A DNA stretch of 64,000 bases from JAFECT01 sp036501825 (GCA_036501825.1 DASXZP010000032.1:124001-188000), one strand, 5' to 3'; counted from the first letter of the stretch, positions 18,225 through 27,095 are shown. Numbers and translations: made by a program. The notes: generated by a model not told the origin, from the sequence alone.

Positions 18225-19111
18225 CGGTCGCTCCAGCGCGCGAAGAACGACAGTCCGATCTCGCGCGGGTCTTCACCGTCTTCGACGAGGGTCAGCTCGC
18301 CCCAATCCACCCGCCCGCCGCGCCCGCCCACCGCCTCTGCCAGCAAATGCGACAGCGCCGGACCCGATACGCGGGCCGCATAGGCGTTGAGCAACAGGAA
18401 CGACGCGCCGTCGGACAACAGGTCGGCGCACTGTCGCGCCAACGCGGGCAGGTCCTCGAACAAGCGCCACACCTGGCCCTCGGGGCCGCGGCCGTACTTC
18501 GGCGGATCGAGAATGATCCCGTCATAGCGCGAGCCCCGCTTCAGTTCGCGTCCGACGTATTTGCGCGCGTCCTCACAGATCCAGCGTACCGGCATCTCAT
18601 CGAGCCGCGACAGAGTCGCGTTCTCCCGCGCCCAGCCGATCGCCTTCTTCGACGCATCGACGTGGGTGACCTCGGCGCCGGCGGTGGCGCAGACCAGGGA
18701 CGCGACGCCGGTATAGCCGAACAGGTTGAGCACCCGAGGCTTCTCCAACTCGCCGACGCGCCGATGCAGCCAGGCCCAGTTCGCCGCCTGTTCGGGAAAG
18801 AACGCCAGGTGGCGGAACGCGGTGAACCGGCTGTGGAACCGCACTTCGCCCCAGCCCAGCGGCTGCGCGTCCGGCACGGGGCGGGCGAACCGCCAGTTGC
18901 CGTCGTCGTCCTCGTCGGTCGGATCGAACACCGCGTCGGCCTTTTCCCAAAGCTCGGGATGCCTGGGCGACCAGAAACACTGCGGCTCCGGCCGCACCAC
19001 GGTGAACCGCCCATAGCGCTCCAGCTTCTTGCCGTCCCCGGAGTCCAGCAGGGCATAGTCCCCCCAACCCAGGGTGCGCATCATTTCAGGGGTCGGAGCG
19101 ACGGCGGCCAT
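18221..19111 (-). CDS. SAM-dependent methyltransferase, RlmI-like
   Basis: A 296-residue class I methyltransferase. The SAM site is VLNLFGYTGVASLVCATAGAEV, then DASKKAIGWARENA, and the nucleic-acid methyltransferase motif is ILDPPKYGRGPEGQ. This resembles the 23S rRNA m5C1962 (RlmI/YwbD) group, but the N-terminal PUA domain of RlmI is absent and replaced by about 100 residues of another beta-rich region. It is coupled to the TrmH-family gene, which supports an RNA target. ATG 19111 has no strong ribosome site. Confidence 0.83.
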   Translation of the reverse strand: MAAVAPTPEMMRTLGWGDYALLDSGDGKKLERYGRFTVVRPEPQCFWSPRHPELWEKADAVFDPTDEDDDGNWRFARPVPDAQPLGWGEVRFHSRFTAFRHLAFFPEQAANWAWLHRRVGELEKPRVLNLFGYTGVASLVCATAGAEVTHVDASKKAIGWARENATLSRLDEMPVRWICEDARKYVGRELKRGSRYDGIILDPPKYGRGPEGQVWRLFEDLPALARQCADLLSDGASFLLLNAYAARVSGPALSHLLAEAVGGRGGRVDWGELTLVEDGEDPREIGLSFFARWSDR

Positions 19112-19204
19112 GGCGTCCGCTTAGGCGGGGTAGCGTTGGGCGTCCAGGGTCGACTGGCCGAAATGGCGCCGCTAGGGTGGCGACGGCGGGAGGGTCCTTG
19201 GACC

Positions 19205-19561
19205 ATGCATCGACTGACGCCGACGGAAGTTTTCAAGGCTTGGTGGGCGATTCACCCCGGCATCCCCTTCTTGTTCGTTGTCACCGTTTTGCTGTTGTTC
19301 GGCGCCGGCATCCTTTTCACGCCCACCGGCCCGATGGTTCATGCGACGGGCCGGGTGCAGGGCCTCTTTTGGACGGCGGGCAAAAGCTACAATCGTCCCC
19401 ATGCGCTGGTCGCCATCCCTGGAGGTCCCGTCGTGAACGCCGACTTGTCGCTCCGCCAACAGTGTTCGCGCGGCGATCGGGCCGAACTGACCGTGCAACC
19501 CCATATCTGGGGCGCGAGCAATCAGGTCGTCGCTTGCCGTCCTGCGGCGCAGTTGCCCTAA
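19205..19561 (+). CDS. Small single-pass membrane protein, unknown
   Basis: A 118-residue protein with one strong hydrophobic segment (about residues 21-42, IPFLFVVTVLLLFGAGILF) and a C-terminal domain of about 75 residues predicted to face the periplasm, with two cysteines (LRQQCSRGD and VVACRP) that could form a disulphide. The domain is beta-rich (VHATGRVQGLFWTAG, HALVAIPGGPVVNADLS). ATG 19205 follows GGGAGG at a long spacing. It is not recognisable as a named family. It sits alone between the methyltransferase and the TetR operon. Confidence 0.6.
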   Translation: MHRLTPTEVFKAWWAIHPGIPFLFVVTVLLLFGAGILFTPTGPMVHATGRVQGLFWTAGKSYNRPHALVAIPGGPVVNADLSLRQQCSRGDRAELTVQPHIWGASNQVVACRPAAQLP

Positions 19562-19607
19562 CGTCAGCTTCCCGGTTAAGTGATGGCCGGTAATCCAGAG
19601 GCCCGCC

Positions 19608-20240
19608 GTGTCTGTAGCTCTTCAGAAGCCCGTCCGATCCCAGCGCAAGCCCAAGGGGGAGGGGCATGTGCGGCGGGCGGAGATCCTTGAGGCGGCAGAG
19701 CGGATCTTCATCGAGTACGGCTACGAGGGGGCGACCATCCGCAAGATCGCGGACGAGGTCGGGGTGTCGTCGACCGCGCTGTACATGCACTTTCGCGACA
19801 AGAGCGAGATCCTGCTGGCGATCTGCAGAACGTCGTTCGAAGACCTCATGGCCCACCACATCGAGATCAAGGGTCTGGCCGAGCCGCCGGCGGCCAAGGT
19901 GCGTCGGATGCTCGACGCTTACATGGCCTTCGCGATGGCGCACCCGAACGCCTATCGCCTGGTGTTCTGCGCGCGGCCGCAGGAGTCGCACGAGAACGAA
20001 GGCACCGAGGCCCAGAAGCTCGGCAAGCAGGTGTTCGACAGCTTCGCCGAGACGGTGGGCGAAATGGGCGCGACCGGGCGGCTGAAGGCGGACACCCAGG
20101 TGGCGGCGCAGGTGCTCTGGTCCGGGTGCCACGGCCTCGTGGCGCTGATCATCACCAAGCCGTACTTCCCCTGGGCCGAACGGTCGGCGCTGACGGCGGC
20201 CATGCTCGACGCTCTGTTCGACGGTCTGGTCGCGGCGTGA
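19608..20240 (+). CDS. TetR-family transcriptional regulator
   Basis: A 210-residue repressor with an N-terminal TetR helix-turn-helix (residues 22-70: ILEAAERIFIEYGYEGATI, then KIADEVGVSSTALYMHFRDKSEIL) and a helical ligand domain. The start is GTG 19608. Its stop overlaps the GTG of the binding-protein gene (GTGA), so it is the first gene of the uptake operon and probably regulates it. The effector is unknown. No palindromic operator could be recognised in the 46 bp upstream. Confidence 0.93.
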   Translation: MSVALQKPVRSQRKPKGEGHVRRAEILEAAERIFIEYGYEGATIRKIADEVGVSSTALYMHFRDKSEILLAICRTSFEDLMAHHIEIKGLAEPPAAKVRRMLDAYMAFAMAHPNAYRLVFCARPQESHENEGTEAQKLGKQVFDSFAETVGEMGATGRLKADTQVAAQVLWSGCHGLVALIITKPYFPWAERSALTAAMLDALFDGLVAA

Positions 20241-21052
20241 TCCGACGGACGGCCGCGGCGGCCTTCCTGCTCAGTTTGATCCTGGCGCCGGCGGCGTCTG
20301 CGCGGCCGCTGCGGGTGATGTCGGTCGACCAGTGTTCGGACCAGTTCGTGCTGGCGCTCGCGCCGCGCGAAGAGATCGTCGGGGTGTCGCCGCATGCGTT
20401 CGACACCGATGCGTGGCTGCGCAAACAGGCGCGCGGGCTGACGGTGCGCAGGCCTACGCTGGAAGAGGCCCTGGCCGCGCATCCCGACGTGGTGGTCAGC
20501 TATTGGACTGCTGATGGTCGCCTCACCGACGCCCTGCAGGCGCATGGCGCGCGGGTGGTGCGTATCGAGGACGCCCACGACTTCGAAGGCGTGCGCGCCA
20601 ACATTCGCCGGGTGGCGACAGCGCTGGGTCGTGCGTCCGAAGGCGAGGCGATGATCGCGCACATGGACGCGGAACTGGCGCAGAGCCGCGGCGCCTGGGG
20701 CGGACGCAGCGCGCTCTATCTGACCCCGGGCGGATTCACCGCGGGACCGGACACTCTGGTGGGCGCCATCATGGCCGGTGCGGGACTCCAGGATGCGGCG
20801 CGCGCGCCGGGTTACGGGCCGATCTCGCTCGAACGCCTGACGCTGAACCCGCCGAAACTGGTTGTGCTCGGTTTCTTCGACGATATCGAAGGCCAGCGCT
20901 GGGAGCCGGGGCGCAGTCCGCTCGTGGCCCGCCTGACCAAAGGTCACACCGCGGCGCGGCTACCGGGCGCGTGGCTCGGGTGTCCGGCCTGGTTTGCCGC
21001 CGATGCGACGGCGGCGCTGGCGCGGGCGGCGCCGGGTAGAGTTACGCGATGA
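20237..21052 (+). CDS. BtuF-like periplasmic binding protein
   Basis: A 271-residue class III binding protein. A signal peptide (MIRRTAAAAFLLSLILAPAAS, cleavage near residue 22 before RPLRVMSVD) leads into the typical opening MSVDQCSDQFVLALAPREEIVGVS. The fold resembles BtuF/FhuD proteins that carry cobalamin, haem or siderophores. No lipobox is present, so it should be a free periplasmic protein. GTG 20237 overlaps the TetR stop, and its own end overlaps the permease start by 4 bp. A corrinoid or iron ligand is inferred from the family; no B12 riboswitch is visible. Confidence 0.85.
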   Translation: MIRRTAAAAFLLSLILAPAASARPLRVMSVDQCSDQFVLALAPREEIVGVSPHAFDTDAWLRKQARGLTVRRPTLEEALAAHPDVVVSYWTADGRLTDALQAHGARVVRIEDAHDFEGVRANIRRVATALGRASEGEAMIAHMDAELAQSRGAWGGRSALYLTPGGFTAGPDTLVGAIMAGAGLQDAARAPGYGPISLERLTLNPPKLVVLGFFDDIEGQRWEPGRSPLVARLTKGHTAARLPGAWLGCPAWFAADATAALARAAPGRVTR

Positions 21053-22035
21053 ATCGTTTCGCACTCGAACTCCTGTTGATCGCGATCCTGATCGTGGCGA
21101 TTGCCGCCGGTGTGACCCTCGGCGAGGCGCCGCTGTCCGTGGCGCAGTACGCCCAGGCCTTCGCCCATCCGTCTTCCGCGCCCGGCGAGGTGTTGTGGTC
21201 GATCCGCGCGCCGCGCGCCGTGGTCGCGGCTCTGGTGGGCGCGTGCCTGGGGCTGTCCGGCGGTCTGTTGCAGGGGCTGCTGAGAAATCCCCTGGCCGAT
21301 CCCGGCGTACTGGGCGTGTCGGCCTGTGCGGCGCTCGGCGCGGCGGTTGCGATCGTCGCCGGTTTTGCACTCATTCCCGGCGGCGTGATTGCCGCAGCCC
21401 TCGTCGGCGCGGTCGTGGGCGGTGGGCTGCTGGTGGCGTTTTCCGCACGTTTCCCGGAACCGGAAGCGCTGATCCTGTTCGGCGTCGCCTTGTCGAGTTT
21501 CGCGGGTGCGCTGATGGCGCTGGTGTTCAACCTGTCGCCGTCGCCGATCGCCACCGCCGAAATCCTGTCCTGGCTGATGGGTTCGGTGGAGAACCGCTCG
21601 TGGACCGACGTGGCCGCGGTGGCGGGCCCGCTGGCCCTGGCCTGTGTGCTCAGCGTGCTTGCGGCGCGGGCGCTGCGCGCTCTGACGCTGGGTGAAGAAA
21701 CCGCCGCGACGCTCGGGCTCGACATGCCGCGGCTGAAGCTGATCGCGGTGATCGCCGCCTCCATCGCGACCGGCGCTTCGGTGGCTGTGGCGGGCGTTAT
21801 CGGTTTCGTCGGTCTCGCGGCCCCGCATCTGGTGCGCGCGGCGGTGCGCGAAGACCCGGCGCGGCTGCTGTTTCCCTCGGCGCTGGCGGGCGCGGTGTTG
21901 CTGGTGCTGGCCGATCTCGCGGCGCGGATCATTCCGACCGAGCAGGAGCTGCGACTCGGCGTGTTCACCGCCCTGGTCGGCGCGCCGCTGTTTGCGCTGA
22001 TCGCCTGGCGCGCGGCGCGGAGCTGGCGGACATGA
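21049..22035 (+). CDS. FecCD/BtuC-family ABC permease
   Basis: A 328-residue permease with about ten helices. The conserved segment LGLSGGLLQGLLRNPLADPG near residue 80 and VIGFVGLAAPHLVR in the second half are the hallmarks of the BtuC/FecCD family that imports vitamin B12, haem or ferric siderophores. ATG 21049 overlaps the end of the binding-protein gene (ATGA) and its stop overlaps the ATPase start, giving a fully coupled operon. Confidence 0.93.
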   Translation: MNRFALELLLIAILIVAIAAGVTLGEAPLSVAQYAQAFAHPSSAPGEVLWSIRAPRAVVAALVGACLGLSGGLLQGLLRNPLADPGVLGVSACAALGAAVAIVAGFALIPGGVIAAALVGAVVGGGLLVAFSARFPEPEALILFGVALSSFAGALMALVFNLSPSPIATAEILSWLMGSVENRSWTDVAAVAGPLALACVLSVLAARALRALTLGEETAATLGLDMPRLKLIAVIAASIATGASVAVAGVIGFVGLAAPHLVRAAVREDPARLLFPSALAGAVLLVLADLAARIIPTEQELRLGVFTALVGAPLFALIAWRAARSWRT

Positions 22036-22790
22036 CGCCCGCGCTCGAACTTCAGGGCCTGAGCGTGTCGCTCGGCGGACGCGAGGTGGTGTCCAACGTC
22101 TCCGGCGCTGTGCAACCGGGCAGCTTTGTCGCTGTCTGCGGTCTGAACGGGTCCGGAAAGACGACCTTGTTGCGCGGTGCGCTCGGCCTGTTGCCGAAAG
22201 CGTCCGGCGAGGCGCGCTTGTTCGGGCGCGATCCGCACGCCTTGAAGCCGGCCGAACGCGCGTCACTCGTCGGCTATCTCGCGCAGGAGCGGCGCATCGC
22301 CTGGGGTGTGTCGGCGCAGGCGGTCGTAGAGCTTGGCGCGCTCACCGCACCGCCGGACGAAGCGCGCGAGCGGGCGTCGAAGGCGCTGGCGCATGTGGGC
22401 CTTACCGACCTCGCCGATCGCAGCGTGTTCAGCTTGTCCGGCGGCGAGCGGGCGAGGGTGCTGCTGGCGCGGCTGCTGGCCTCGCGCGCGCCCTTGCTGG
22501 TGCTGGACGAACCCATCGCGGGACTCGATCCCGACGCTCAGCTCATGACGCTCGAGCTGTTGAAGGCGCAGGCGTCAGCGGGCGTCGCCGTGGTGGCGAC
22601 GCTTCACGACCTTCTTCTGTGCGAGCGTTTCGCCGATTTCGTCGTGGTCCTGGACCGCGGCCGGCCCGCCGCATGGGCGCCGCCGTGCGACGCCCTCACA
22701 CCCGCCCTCTTGGCCGAATGCTTCAATTTGGACGCGGAATGGGTCGGTTCGTCGCGCGGACAGTTTCTCTCGGCGAAGCGGTTGCGGTGA
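22032..22790 (+). CDS. BtuD/FecE-like ABC ATPase
   Basis: A 252-residue ATPase with Walker A GLNGSGKTTLLRG, signature LSGGERARVLLARLL and Walker B LLVLDEPIAGLDP, the His switch lying in ATLHDLL. It completes the TetR-BtuF-BtuC-BtuD-like importer. The first gene of the operon is the regulator, and no TonB-dependent receptor is present locally, so the outer-membrane step must be encoded elsewhere. The last 187 bp overlap, antisense, the predicted 3' end of the slt gene. Confidence 0.92.
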   Translation: MTPALELQGLSVSLGGREVVSNVSGAVQPGSFVAVCGLNGSGKTTLLRGALGLLPKASGEARLFGRDPHALKPAERASLVGYLAQERRIAWGVSAQAVVELGALTAPPDEARERASKALAHVGLTDLADRSVFSLSGGERARVLLARLLASRAPLLVLDEPIAGLDPDAQLMTLELLKAQASAGVAVVATLHDLLLCERFADFVVVLDRGRPAAWAPPCDALTPALLAECFNLDAEWVGSSRGQFLSAKRLR

Positions 22791-25150
22791 CGGCCGTGCT
22801 TGCTGAGCGCGGCGGTGCAGTCGATCACCACTTCATGGCGCGGCGCTACGTGCGCCGGATGGGCTGACGCCTTCCACTTAGGCGGGTCCATGTAGACGGA
22901 CGGGTCGGGCTGATAGCCCACCGGCGCCGTCGATCCATTCACCGCCAGCGGCGGGACCGCAATGACGCCGGGCGCGGTGGCGGGCGGGGTCGCCGTGGTC
23001 GGGCCGCCGACGCCGGCGTAGCTGGTTCCCCCGTTCGGCGCGGTGAAGCCGTAGGCGCCGCGCTTGAGATCTTCGGCCGTGGTCAGCGGCGCGGAGCCGC
23101 CGTTGAGGCGGGCGCGATAGACTTCCGTTGTCTCGATGGTGCGCATCACATAGTTGCGCGTCTCGGTGAACGGGATGCATTCGATGTAGTCGAGGGGGTC
23201 CATCGACCCGCCGCGCGGATCGCCGCACTCCTCCGCCCATAGCGGCGGCCGCGTCGGGCCGGCGTTGTAGCCCGCCGACGCCATGACATAGGAGCCGCCG
23301 TAGAGCGAGATCATCTGACCGAGCTCATAGGCGCCGATGCGCATGTTGTACTGCGCGTCGTAGAGTGACGCCTCGTTCCACGGAATGCCCATCCGCGCCG
23401 CATCGTGCCGCGCGGTGGCGGGTTCGAGCTGCATGATGCCGCGGGCGTTGGCGTTCGAGCGCGCCGCGGGCCAGAAGTTCGATTCCTGGCGCGCGATCGA
23501 AAGCGCGTAAGCCGGCTCCGCCGATCCCGGTGATTCGGGCACCTGCAGCACCGGATAGCCGCGCTCGGCCAGGACGAAGCCGCGCTGGGCGCCGATGCGC
23601 ACCACGCGCATGGAAAGATCCTGGTCGCCGGCATAGCGCGCCATGTCGACCAGCAGCGCGGTCTCTTCGGCGCTCGGCAGGGTTTCGGCAATGGCCATCA
23701 CATAGCTGCGGAACAGGTCGCGCTCGCCGGCTTCGGCCAGCATGCGCGCGGCGCGCACGCTGGCGCGGCCTTCGAAGCGGTCGCGGTCGGCCTGGGTCGG
23801 GATCGGATCGCGCGGCAGGGTCAGGCTCTTCACGCCGGCCTTTTCAGCGGCGAGCTGGCCGTAGAACGAGGTCAGATACTTGGCGCCGTCGCCGTAGAAG
23901 CTCTGCGCCGCGGTCGCATCGCCGCGCATTTCGGCGGCGCGTCCGCGCCAGTAGTCGGCGCGGCCCTGGGTGATCGGCGTCGATGACACCTTCTGCAGCA
24001 CCGCGAAGTGGGCGTCGGCGGCCGCGGGATTGTGCAGCTTGGTCAGCTCGATCCAGCCGGCGAAGAACTCCGCCTCCACCAGCTTTTCGCCCGAGGTAAA
24101 GCCGTGGTTGGTCATCGCCGCCAGGGCGGTCTGCCAGTCATGGCTCTTCAGGGCGGCGTTGAAATAGTTGCGTCGTTCCAGCCAGAGCTTGTCGGCGACG
24201 TCGTCGTCCGCCGGCGCGGCGGGGAAGCTGCGCACCAGGTAGAACCCGGTCGTCTCCATGCCGTGATCGCGCAGATAGTGCGCGCGGTTGAAGGCCAGCG
24301 CGCCGTCGTTAGCGAGGCTGGCGGGCACGGCGCCCGGCGCCACATAGCGGCCCTGGCGCAGCTGAATGCAGGCGTCGGCCAGCGCGCGGTAGTCCGCCGG
24401 CAACAGCGTCAACATCTGCTGCACCGCCGGGCCCTGCGGTCCCAGCAGCAGGATGTCGAGCCTTCGCTCATGATCGGACACGTCGAGCCAGGCGCCGAAG
24501 CGGCCCAGCATGCGCGCCTGCAGGTCGGCGTCGAAGATGTGATTGCGCCACCAATCCTTGATCAGGGCCTGGGCGTCGGTGACGCGCCCTTTGGTCTGCA
24601 GCGCGGTCGCCAGCGCGATCGCGCCGTCGGCGGTCTGGGGCGGGGCGCCGTCGAACCAGGCGATGGTGCGGTCGGGGTCCATGGCGGCGCCGGCCATGGC
24701 GCGTTCAGCGGCCGCCTGGCGCTGGTTCGCGTGCGGCCAGCCGGCGAGGTCGCGCCGGGCCCCGTCGAGTTCCAGGAAGCTCATCCGCGAGCCGAAGGCG
24801 TCGACCTCGGCCCAGCGCACGATCATCTGCGCCACCGGGTCGGACAGCTGGGTGCGGAAGCTCTCGGCCCGGACCTGATCGTTGGCGTGCACCGCCGCCA
24901 GGGCCTGGGCCAGGGCGGTCGTGTCCGCCGCGCTAAGCGACGTAGGCCGGTAGGCCATCGGCGGCGAGCTGTAGCTGGAGGCAGGCGCCGGGGTCGTGGG
25001 GGCGGGCTGAGTCGCGACCGGGCCCTGGGTGGCGGGCGAGGTCACGGGCGCCCCCGCCGGGCCGGACGGCGCCGGTGAGGTCTGGGCCGCAGCTCCGGTG
25101 GCGAGAAAGGCCGCGAGAACCACGGTCAAAGACTTCACGAAAGGCGTCAC
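22604..25150 (-). CDS. slt: Soluble lytic murein transglycosylase (Slt-like)
   Basis: An 848-residue exported protein. GTG 25150 has a perfect GGAGG, and the product starts with a signal peptide (hydrophobic residues 5-24, ending GAAAQ). A long alpha-helical superhelix region (about residues 80-560) is followed by the transglycosylase domain: catalytic Glu in IARQESNFWP, then GIMQLEPATA and ASAGYNAGP. It cuts peptidoglycan strands with anhydro-ring formation. The last 90 residues are very basic and lie antisense to the ABC ATPase gene, an unusual 187-bp overlap. A stop in the neighbouring frame near 22873-22884 suggests a frameshift or sequencing error may have extended it. Confidence 0.87.
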   Translation of the reverse strand: MTPFVKSLTVVLAAFLATGAAAQTSPAPSGPAGAPVTSPATQGPVATQPAPTTPAPASSYSSPPMAYRPTSLSAADTTALAQALAAVHANDQVRAESFRTQLSDPVAQMIVRWAEVDAFGSRMSFLELDGARRDLAGWPHANQRQAAAERAMAGAAMDPDRTIAWFDGAPPQTADGAIALATALQTKGRVTDAQALIKDWWRNHIFDADLQARMLGRFGAWLDVSDHERRLDILLLGPQGPAVQQMLTLLPADYRALADACIQLRQGRYVAPGAVPASLANDGALAFNRAHYLRDHGMETTGFYLVRSFPAAPADDDVADKLWLERRNYFNAALKSHDWQTALAAMTNHGFTSGEKLVEAEFFAGWIELTKLHNPAAADAHFAVLQKVSSTPITQGRADYWRGRAAEMRGDATAAQSFYGDGAKYLTSFYGQLAAEKAGVKSLTLPRDPIPTQADRDRFEGRASVRAARMLAEAGERDLFRSYVMAIAETLPSAEETALLVDMARYAGDQDLSMRVVRIGAQRGFVLAERGYPVLQVPESPGSAEPAYALSIARQESNFWPAARSNANARGIMQLEPATARHDAARMGIPWNEASLYDAQYNMRIGAYELGQMISLYGGSYVMASAGYNAGPTRPPLWAEECGDPRGGSMDPLDYIECIPFTETRNYVMRTIETTEVYRARLNGGSAPLTTAEDLKRGAYGFTAPNGGTSYAGVGGPTTATPPATAPGVIAVPPLAVNGSTAPVGYQPDPSVYMDPPKWKASAHPAHVAPRHEVVIDCTAALSKHGRHRNRFAERNCPRDEPTHSASKLKHSAKRAGVRASHGGAHAAGRPRSRTTTKSAKRSHRRRS

Positions 25151-25252
25151 GCGTCCTCCACGACGGTTGCAGCAGTACAAGGGGGCCCTTACGCTTTACC
25201 GGCAACAGTTTGGCTGCTTCGTGACGCCGCCGCCAGCCTTTAAGGGCCGAAG

Positions 25253-26137
25253 ATGACAAGACCCCTGTTCCAGGGCGTGCTGACCGCGCTCGTCACCCCG
25301 TTTCGCGAGGGGGCGTTCGATCCCAAAGCCTTCGCGGACTTGGTGGAGCGCCAGATCGACGCAGGCGTGGACGGGGTGGTTCCGGTCGGCACCACGGGCG
25401 AGGCCTCGACCCTGAGCGTCGCCGAACATCACCGGGTGGTTGAACTGTGCGTCGAAGTCGTCAACGGACGGGCGAAAGTCATCGCCGGCTGCGGCGGCAA
25501 CGATACCGCGAAAGTGATCGACCTGGTCCGCCACGCCAAGGGCGCGGGCGCCGATGCCGCCCTGGTGGTCACGCCCTACTACAACCGGCCGAGCCAGGAG
25601 GGCGTCTATCGCCACTACGCCGCCATCGACCAGGCGGTGGACCTGCCGCTGATCGTCTACAACGTGCCCGGCCGCACCGGCTTCGACCTCGCCAACGAGA
25701 CCGTCGCGCGCCTGTCGGGGCTGCGGCACGTGAAGGGGATCAAGGACGCCACCGCCGACCTGACCCGCGCGGGCCTGATGCGGCTCGAGGTCCCGAAGGA
25801 CTTCGCCATGATCTCCGGCGACGACGGCAGCTTCCTGGGCTACGCCGCCAGCGGCGGGGTGGGCATCATCTCGGTCACGGCCAATGTGGCGCCCGAAGCG
25901 ATGGTCGCGCTGTGGCGCGCGGCGCAGAGCGGCGACTTCAAGGGCGCGCTCGACTGGCAGGATCGCTTGATCCTGCTGCACAAGGGCCTGTTCCTTGACG
26001 CGTCGCCCGCGCCGACCAAGTACGCGCTGAACCGGCTCAACCTCTGCACCGATGAGGTGCGCCTGCCGATCGCGCCGTGCGCGGACGCGGTAAAGCCCAG
26101 GATCGACGACGCGCTGCGCGCCGCGGGTCTGCTCTGA
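25253..26137 (+). CDS. dapA: 4-hydroxy-tetrahydrodipicolinate synthase
   Basis: A 294-residue TIM-barrel lyase of the standard DapA length. GTTGEASTL (46-54), Tyr136 in YNVPGRTG and Schiff-base Lys164 in KGIKDATAD are the catalytic residues. It condenses pyruvate with aspartate semialdehyde, the first step specific to lysine and meso-diaminopimelate. ATG 25253 is divergent from slt with about 100 bp between. smpB starts 2 bp after its stop, so the pair is co-transcribed. Confidence 0.96.
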   Translation: MTRPLFQGVLTALVTPFREGAFDPKAFADLVERQIDAGVDGVVPVGTTGEASTLSVAEHHRVVELCVEVVNGRAKVIAGCGGNDTAKVIDLVRHAKGAGADAALVVTPYYNRPSQEGVYRHYAAIDQAVDLPLIVYNVPGRTGFDLANETVARLSGLRHVKGIKDATADLTRAGLMRLEVPKDFAMISGDDGSFLGYAASGGVGIISVTANVAPEAMVALWRAAQSGDFKGALDWQDRLILLHKGLFLDASPAPTKYALNRLNLCTDEVRLPIAPCADAVKPRIDDALRAAGLL

Positions 26138-26138
26138 C

Positions 26139-26609
26139 GTGGCCAAGGAACCTCAAGCGACCAAGGGCATCGCGGAGAACAGGCGCGCCCGCTACGACTA
26201 TTTCATCGAGGACCGCATCGAGGCGGGCCTGCGCCTGACCGGCACCGAGGTGAAGTCCCTGCGCAACGGCCGCGCCAACATCGCGGAGTCCTATGCGGCG
26301 GTGAACGGCAACGAGATCGAGTTGGTCAACGCCGACATCCCGCCCTACGGCCAGGCCAACCGCTTCAACCATGAACCGCGCCGGCCGCGGAAGCTGTTGC
26401 TGCACCGCAAGCAGATCGACCGGCTGATCGGCGCGGTCCAGCGCGAGGGCCGCACCCTCATTCCGCTGCGGCTCTATTTCAACGAAAAGGGCATCGCCAA
26501 GCTCGAACTGGCCCTGGCGACCGGCAAAAAGAACCACGACAAGCGCGAAGCCGTCGCCGAACGCGACTGGCAGCGGGACAAGGCGCGTTTGATGCGGGAC
26601 AAGGGGTGA
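26139..26609 (+). CDS. smpB: SsrA-binding protein SmpB
   Basis: A 156-residue protein with the SmpB core: ENRRARYDYFIEDRIEAGL, TGTEVKSLRNGRANI and LLLHRKQIDRL, and the basic C-terminal tail (KREAVAERDWQRDKARLMRDKG) that enters the decoding centre in the empty mRNA channel. It partners tmRNA in trans-translation; the tmRNA gene is not in this window as far as I can see. The start is GTG 26139, two bases after the dapA stop. A palindromic repeat begins two bases after its own stop. Confidence 0.95.
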   Translation: MAKEPQATKGIAENRRARYDYFIEDRIEAGLRLTGTEVKSLRNGRANIAESYAAVNGNEIELVNADIPPYGQANRFNHEPRRPRKLLLHRKQIDRLIGAVQREGRTLIPLRLYFNEKGIAKLELALATGKKNHDKREAVAERDWQRDKARLMRDKG

Positions 26610-26611
26610 CG

Positions 26612-26687
26612 GGGGACAGGTTAAGGTGTCCCATCGGTTGGTTCAGTCGTAACACGAGCGGCTGTGGGGACACCTTAACCTGTCCCC
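26612..26687. repeat. Paired REP-like palindromes after smpB
   Basis: GGGGACAGGTTAAGGTGTCCC (26612-26632 region) and its exact complement at 26666-26687 form an inverted pair with 33 bases between. Each arm is itself nearly palindromic (GGGGACA...TGTCCC). The same unit recurs four times at 45898-46041. This matches the general design of REP elements; a REP-associated transposase gene is not present here. Confidence 0.8.
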
Positions 26688-26720
26688 GATGTGCTAACTC
26701 TCTTGGAGGAGGCTTAGGTC

Positions 26721-27095
26721 ATGATCGGTTTTCTGGCGGCGGTAACGCTGAGCGGCCTGATGGCCGGCGAACCCCAGGACGTTGCAAAGGACGTCGTCGT
26801 CCTGAACGACACCAAGGCTCCGGTCGAGGTCCGGCTCGACGGCGGCAAGCCCCGCCAGGTCCCGGCCTTCGGCGCCGCGTCGCTCGACCTTCCGAGCTTC
26901 GATGAGCATGCCCTGCAGGTGACGCGCGCCGACGGCCACGCCTTCGGGCGGTCGTACACCTTCACCCCGACCGCGGGTTATTTCGAGCCGCCGCACCAGC
27001 ACCATTTCTGCGTGAAGGTCGAACACAGCCAGATCGAGATCTTGAGCGCCCAGGCCTGCTGGTCGCGCCTGCACCGGTTGTCCGCCGAAGGGTGA
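26721..27095 (+). CDS. Small probable exported protein, unknown
   Basis: A 124-residue protein with a short hydrophobic N-terminus (MIGFLAAVTLSGLMAG) that could be a signal peptide cleaved near residue 15. The rest is beta-rich (VVVLNDTKAPVEVRLDGG, QVPAFGAASLDLP), like a small immunoglobulin-type domain, with two cysteines (HHFCVK and AQACW). ATG 26721 follows a strong GGAGGAGG. It overlaps the next gene's GTG by 4 bp. I do not recognise the family. Confidence 0.65.
   Translation: MIGFLAAVTLSGLMAGEPQDVAKDVVVLNDTKAPVEVRLDGGKPRQVPAFGAASLDLPSFDEHALQVTRADGHAFGRSYTFTPTAGYFEPPHQHHFCVKVEHSQIEILSAQACWSRLHRLSAEG

Noticed and set aside
19562..19607. Cobalamin riboswitch ahead of the uptake operon
   Set aside because: Only 46 bp is available and no B12-box-like sequence is present.
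20944..22266. 440-codon open frame antisense to the BtuC-like gene
   Set aside because: Arg/Gln-rich, no motif; the opposite strand is a membrane permease.
26139..26720. tmRNA gene next to smpB
   Set aside because: Neither a tRNA-like acceptor end nor a tag frame is visible; the hairpins are REP-like.
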